From Armatimonadota bacterium (GTDB lineage Bacteria; Armatimonadota; Fimbriimonadia; Fimbriimonadales; ATM1): a DNA stretch of 44,151 nucleotides. The stretch is taken from positions 1-44,151 of the forward strand of contig JADFGT010000012.1 in NCBI GenBank assembly GCA_022567555.1. The letters are read 5' to 3'. A model generated the notes under the pieces. The model made no database searches and was not told where the DNA came from. It worked only from the letters and a program-made list of their open reading frames with translations. Each line of letters begins with the position of its first letter. Positions within the stretch are counted from its first letter, which is position 1. The translations under genes were made by a program, and so were the position numbers. Below are positions 41,633 to 44,151 of the stretch, in pieces.

Positions 41633-43312
41633 ATGGAACATACGCGCTCGTTGAGACCGTTCGCCGCCGTACTGCTTCTACTCGCCGCCTCCTTTGCCGC
41701 CGCGCAGGACTTCGGGGCGTATCAGAAAGCGCTGGATACCGCCCGCGAGAAGCGCCTCGAGCAAGCGTGGATGGACGCTGCGGAGGCGTATCGCGACGCA
41801 ATTGAGATCAATCCGACCGTGGCCGACGTCTGGAGCCGGCTCGCCCACTGCCTGTTCCGGGCCGAAAAGTATGAGGACGCTATCGAAGCGCACAAGAAAG
41901 TTTACGAGCTGGGCGGCACTTATCCATGGAGTCCGATTTACCAGATTGCGGTGTGCTACACGAAAACGGGGGACAAGGATCGGGCAATCGAGTGGCTGCA
42001 GAAGGCAATGGACCTGGGTTTTCGAGACATCACCCGCGTGCGCAGGGACCGCAACCTGGAATCGCTGCGCGACGATCCGAGGTTTATCGAGATCGCAGCG
42101 ACGGCAGACGTCAGTGAGATGTCGCGCGACGAGGGGTGGCGTTACGACCTTCGGTTTTTGGCAAGGGAAATTGCGAGGCGGCATTACGACCCTTATCGCC
42201 TACACTCCAAAGATGAGTTCGACGCGTTCGTGAAGGAACTACACAATGAGATACCGGTCCTAACAGACCATGAGATAGAGGCCAGGCTGATGATCCTGAC
42301 GCGGATGGCAGGTGACGGTCACACACGACTCTATCCGACGTATGCCCGCGGAGACGCGCGCGAGGCGCTGCCCATCTCGATTTACCTATTCAAAGAAGGA
42401 ATGTATGTCGTCGCTGTGCCGGAGGAACATAAAGAGCTTCTTGGCGCAGCGGTTCTGGCGGTAGGCGCGCATCCGACCGATGAACTTATGCAATTGCTGG
42501 ATGCGATTACTTATCAGGACAACAAGATGGGTCTGCTCGCGAGCGGCCCGGGCTTCGTCCGCTACCCCCAGATTCTGAACGGCCTTGGGCTCATCAGCAA
42601 GCCTAATGAGGTGGAGGTGACAGTCAAGACCCGGGCGGGAGAGACTAAGACGGTGATCTTGAAAACCGAAAATACGACTCAGACCGACGATTGGCTCCTC
42701 GCGCGCAATCTGGCGCCTGGCGATCCGCCGCTCACCATGAAAAGCCGCAACAAGTCCTACTGGTTCGAATACCTCGAGGATGCGAACACCGTCTTCTTCC
42801 AGTATAACCGCGTCCGGTCCGAGCGGGAAGAACCGTTCCCGAAATTCTGCGAACGGCTGTTCGAGTTCATCGAGGAGAACAACGTCGAACGACTTGTCAT
42901 TGACATTCGGTGGAACGGGGGAGGGAACACGCACCTGATACAGCCGCTGATTCACGGGCTTATTAAGTGCGAGAAGATAAACCGGTCGGGCAAACTGTTT
43001 GTCATCATCGGTCGGAACACGTTCAGCGCGGCGATGAACTGCGCTACGGACATTGATATGAACACTGAGGCGATATTCGTAGGCGAACCGACCGGCAGTT
43101 CGCCCAACTTCATCGGCGAGTCCGTTCCTGTTACACTCCCTTACAGCAAGATGACTGGCACGATCTCGGACCTGCACTGGGTCCGCTCTTGGCCTATGGA
43201 CTATCGTTCGTGGATCGCTCCGACGATTTATGCGCCGCCGTCGTTTGAGGCGTACATGGCCAATCGCGACCCGGCGATGGAGGCGATCCTCGCCTATCGT
43301 CACGGCGGATGA
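41633..43312 (+). CDS. Secreted TPR-containing S41-like (tail-specific type) peptidase
   Basis: The 559-aa protein starts with a signal peptide ([18 protein letters not shown]). About three TPR units follow (residues 25-150: [53 protein letters not shown]). A C-terminal S41-like domain follows with [18 protein letters not shown], the nucleophile region [17 protein letters not shown] and [15 protein letters not shown]. The substrate is unknown, and whether the full Ser/Lys site is active is unclear. No PDZ domain is evident. It stands alone after rtcB. Confidence 0.85.
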   Translation: MEHTRSLRPFAAVLLLLAASFAAAQDFGAYQKALDTAREKRLEQAWMDAAEAYRDAIEINPTVADVWSRLAHCLFRAEKYEDAIEAHKKVYELGGTYPWSPIYQIAVCYTKTGDKDRAIEWLQKAMDLGFRDITRVRRDRNLESLRDDPRFIEIAATADVSEMSRDEGWRYDLRFLAREIARRHYDPYRLHSKDEFDAFVKELHNEIPVLTDHEIEARLMILTRMAGDGHTRLYPTYARGDAREALPISIYLFKEGMYVVAVPEEHKELLGAAVLAVGAHPTDELMQLLDAITYQDNKMGLLASGPGFVRYPQILNGLGLISKPNEVEVTVKTRAGETKTVILKTENTTQTDDWLLARNLAPGDPPLTMKSRNKSYWFEYLEDANTVFFQYNRVRSEREEPFPKFCERLFEFIEENNVERLVIDIRWNGGGNTHLIQPLIHGLIKCEKINRSGKLFVIIGRNTFSAAMNCATDIDMNTEAIFVGEPTGSSPNFIGESVPVTLPYSKMTGTISDLHWVRSWPMDYRSWIAPTIYAPPSFEAYMANRDPAMEAILAYRHGG

Positions 43313-43486
43313 TGGAACCCACGGCAGCCTCCGTCCGTTCGACACCGTCCGGATGGCGTGAGGGTGAAGGGTGAACGGCATCCAAGTCATCTCGTCCTTA
43401 CTACAGAACACCGGTCAACTTTCATCCCGCCGAGATGCAGTGGCATCATCCTTCCACACTGGAGAGGGCGGCAGGATAGAAAGAGC

Positions 43487-43580
43487 GTCGGACCTACCGA
43501 GCCCGACAGGAGTGTCGGACCTACCGGGCCCGATAGGAGTGTCGGACCTACCGGGCCCGACAGGAGTGTAGGACCTACCG
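43487..43580 (+). repeat. 27-bp tandem repeat, three and a half copies, upstream of purE
   Basis: The units 43487-43513, 43514-43540 and 43541-43567 differ at one or two positions; a partial fourth follows from 43568. Each has GTCGGACCTACCG and CCCGACAGGAGT, with GTCGG/CCGAC arms that could pair. The surrounding 287-bp gap (43313-43599) carries no gene. There are no spacers, so this is not a CRISPR array. It ends just before the purE promoter. Confidence 0.9.
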
Positions 43581-43587
43581 ATTGGGG

Positions 43588-43593
43588 CAGAAT
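43588..43593 (+). promoter_or_regulatory. -10 element CAGAAT, leaderless-type promoter of purE
   Basis: CAGAAT is followed by AGGACC and the GTG at 43600. The 6-nt spacing matches the other leaderless-type starts. AGGA could alternatively serve as a minimal ribosome binding site. Confidence 0.4.
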
Positions 43594-43599
43594 AGGACC

Positions 43600-44097
43600 G
43601 TGGCGAATAACCCGATCGTCGGCATCATCATGGGCAGCGATTCCGACCTGCCCACAATGGAACACGCAGAGGCCGTACTCCAGGCCTTCGGCGTGCCTTA
43701 TGAACTGGACATCGTGAGCGCCCACCGCTCGCCGGAGCGCGCCGTGGAATACGCGAAGACGGCCAACGAGCGAGGGCTCAAGGTGATCATCGCGGGCGCC
43801 GGAGCCGCGGCACACCTGGCCGGCGTGACCGCTGCTTACACGACGCTGCCTGTCATCGGCGTGCCGGTCTCTTCGGGCGCTATGAGCGGCCTTGACGCGC
43901 TCTACGCCACGGTGCAGATGCCTCCGGGCGTGCCGGTGGCCTGCATGAGCATAGGGGGGGGCCGCAACGCCGCGCTGCTGGCGGTAGAGATTCTCGCGCT
44001 TTCCGACCCGGCGTTGGCCGGTAAACTGGACGAGTTCCGCCGCGAGCAGGCCGAAAGTGTGGCAAAGAAGAGTAAGCGGCACGGGCGGCAGGGGTAG
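43600..44097 (+). CDS. purE: N5-carboxyaminoimidazole ribonucleotide mutase
   Basis: PurE isomerises N5-CAIR to CAIR in purine synthesis. The 165-aa octamer-forming protein has [77 protein letters not shown] and the C-terminal helix. SDSD, SAHRSP and GAAAHL are typical of class I PurE. A G8 tract (43954-43961) encodes the SIGGGRNA motif. GTG 43600 is preferred to TTG 43582. purK is not visible before the window ends. Confidence 0.95.
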   Translation: MANNPIVGIIMGSDSDLPTMEHAEAVLQAFGVPYELDIVSAHRSPERAVEYAKTANERGLKVIIAGAGAAAHLAGVTAAYTTLPVIGVPVSSGAMSGLDALYATVQMPPGVPVACMSIGGGRNAALLAVEILALSDPALAGKLDEFRREQAESVAKKSKRHGRQG

Positions 44098-44151
44098 GAC
44101 GGGTTTTCAGTTTCGCGTTTCCAGTAATCGTCTATCGTATCTCGTCAATCG

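Noticed and set aside
43487-43580. CRISPR array
   Set aside because: The 27-bp units abut directly with no spacers and no cas genes are present.
43371-44082. Open frames through the 27-bp repeats on both strands (VGPT-type repeats)
   Set aside because: Created by a repeat unit divisible by three. They overlap purE in other frames and have no start signals.

Overview
The window is GC-rich, gene-dense bacterial chromosome. It looks like a diderm (Gram-negative type) organism: it carries an apolipoprotein N-acyltransferase (lnt), two lipobox lipoproteins and a DUF3187 outer-membrane-type protein. No gene fixes the phylum. A FliA/WhiG-type sigma factor beside housekeeping genes and many apparently leaderless genes (a -10 hexamer 5-8 nt before the start codon) would fit an uncultivated lineage such as Armatimonadota, but that is a weak inference. 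The organism probably makes selenoproteins: one gene (8085..8699, minus) has an in-frame UGA followed by a bacterial-type SECIS hairpin.

Layout. 1-1317: end of a split complex I (nuo) cluster, nuoF and the first codons of nuoG, minus strand. 1422-8747: accessory genes, namely a VOC protein, a GPH-type sugar symporter, a small antitoxin-like protein, a secreted trypsin-like protease fused to HEAT repeats, two hypotheticals, a PlsC-type acyltransferase and the deiodinase-like selenoprotein. 8991-15641: plus-strand hslU, hyuB-like hydantoinase, gyrB and lnt. 15695-18795: nuoE, nuoD, nuoC and nuoA on minus, with no nuoB. 18886-21715: dinB, a hypothetical gene and a decaying stretch (composite repeat, frameshifted propeller gene, truncated metallo-beta-lactamase-fold gene). 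21703-24407: small membrane protein, sigma factor, small acidic protein and a PpiC/SurA-like lipoprotein. 24421-28768: S9 peptidase, DUF3187 protein and a paralogous membrane-anchored pair. 29070-33934: tiny lipoprotein, SpoU methyltransferase, lemA-htpX, pyrD and a beta-helix protein. 33985-44097: aspS, an ABC exporter-type pair, gap, divergent rtcA/rtcB RNA-repair genes, a TPR-S41 protease and purE behind a 27-bp tandem repeat.

Functional threads: respiration (nuo); proteostasis (hslU, htpX, S9, S41, the protease-HEAT protein, the PpiC lipoprotein); envelope maintenance (lnt, plsC, DUF3187, ABC permease); RNA repair and modification (rtcA, rtcB, spoU); nucleotide synthesis (pyrD, purE). The clearest unusual item is the deiodinase-family selenoprotein. 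Next are the leaderless promoter pattern, the nuo cluster broken by about 14 kb and lacking nuoB, and several repeat structures. All names come from reading protein motifs by eye; no database search was possible.
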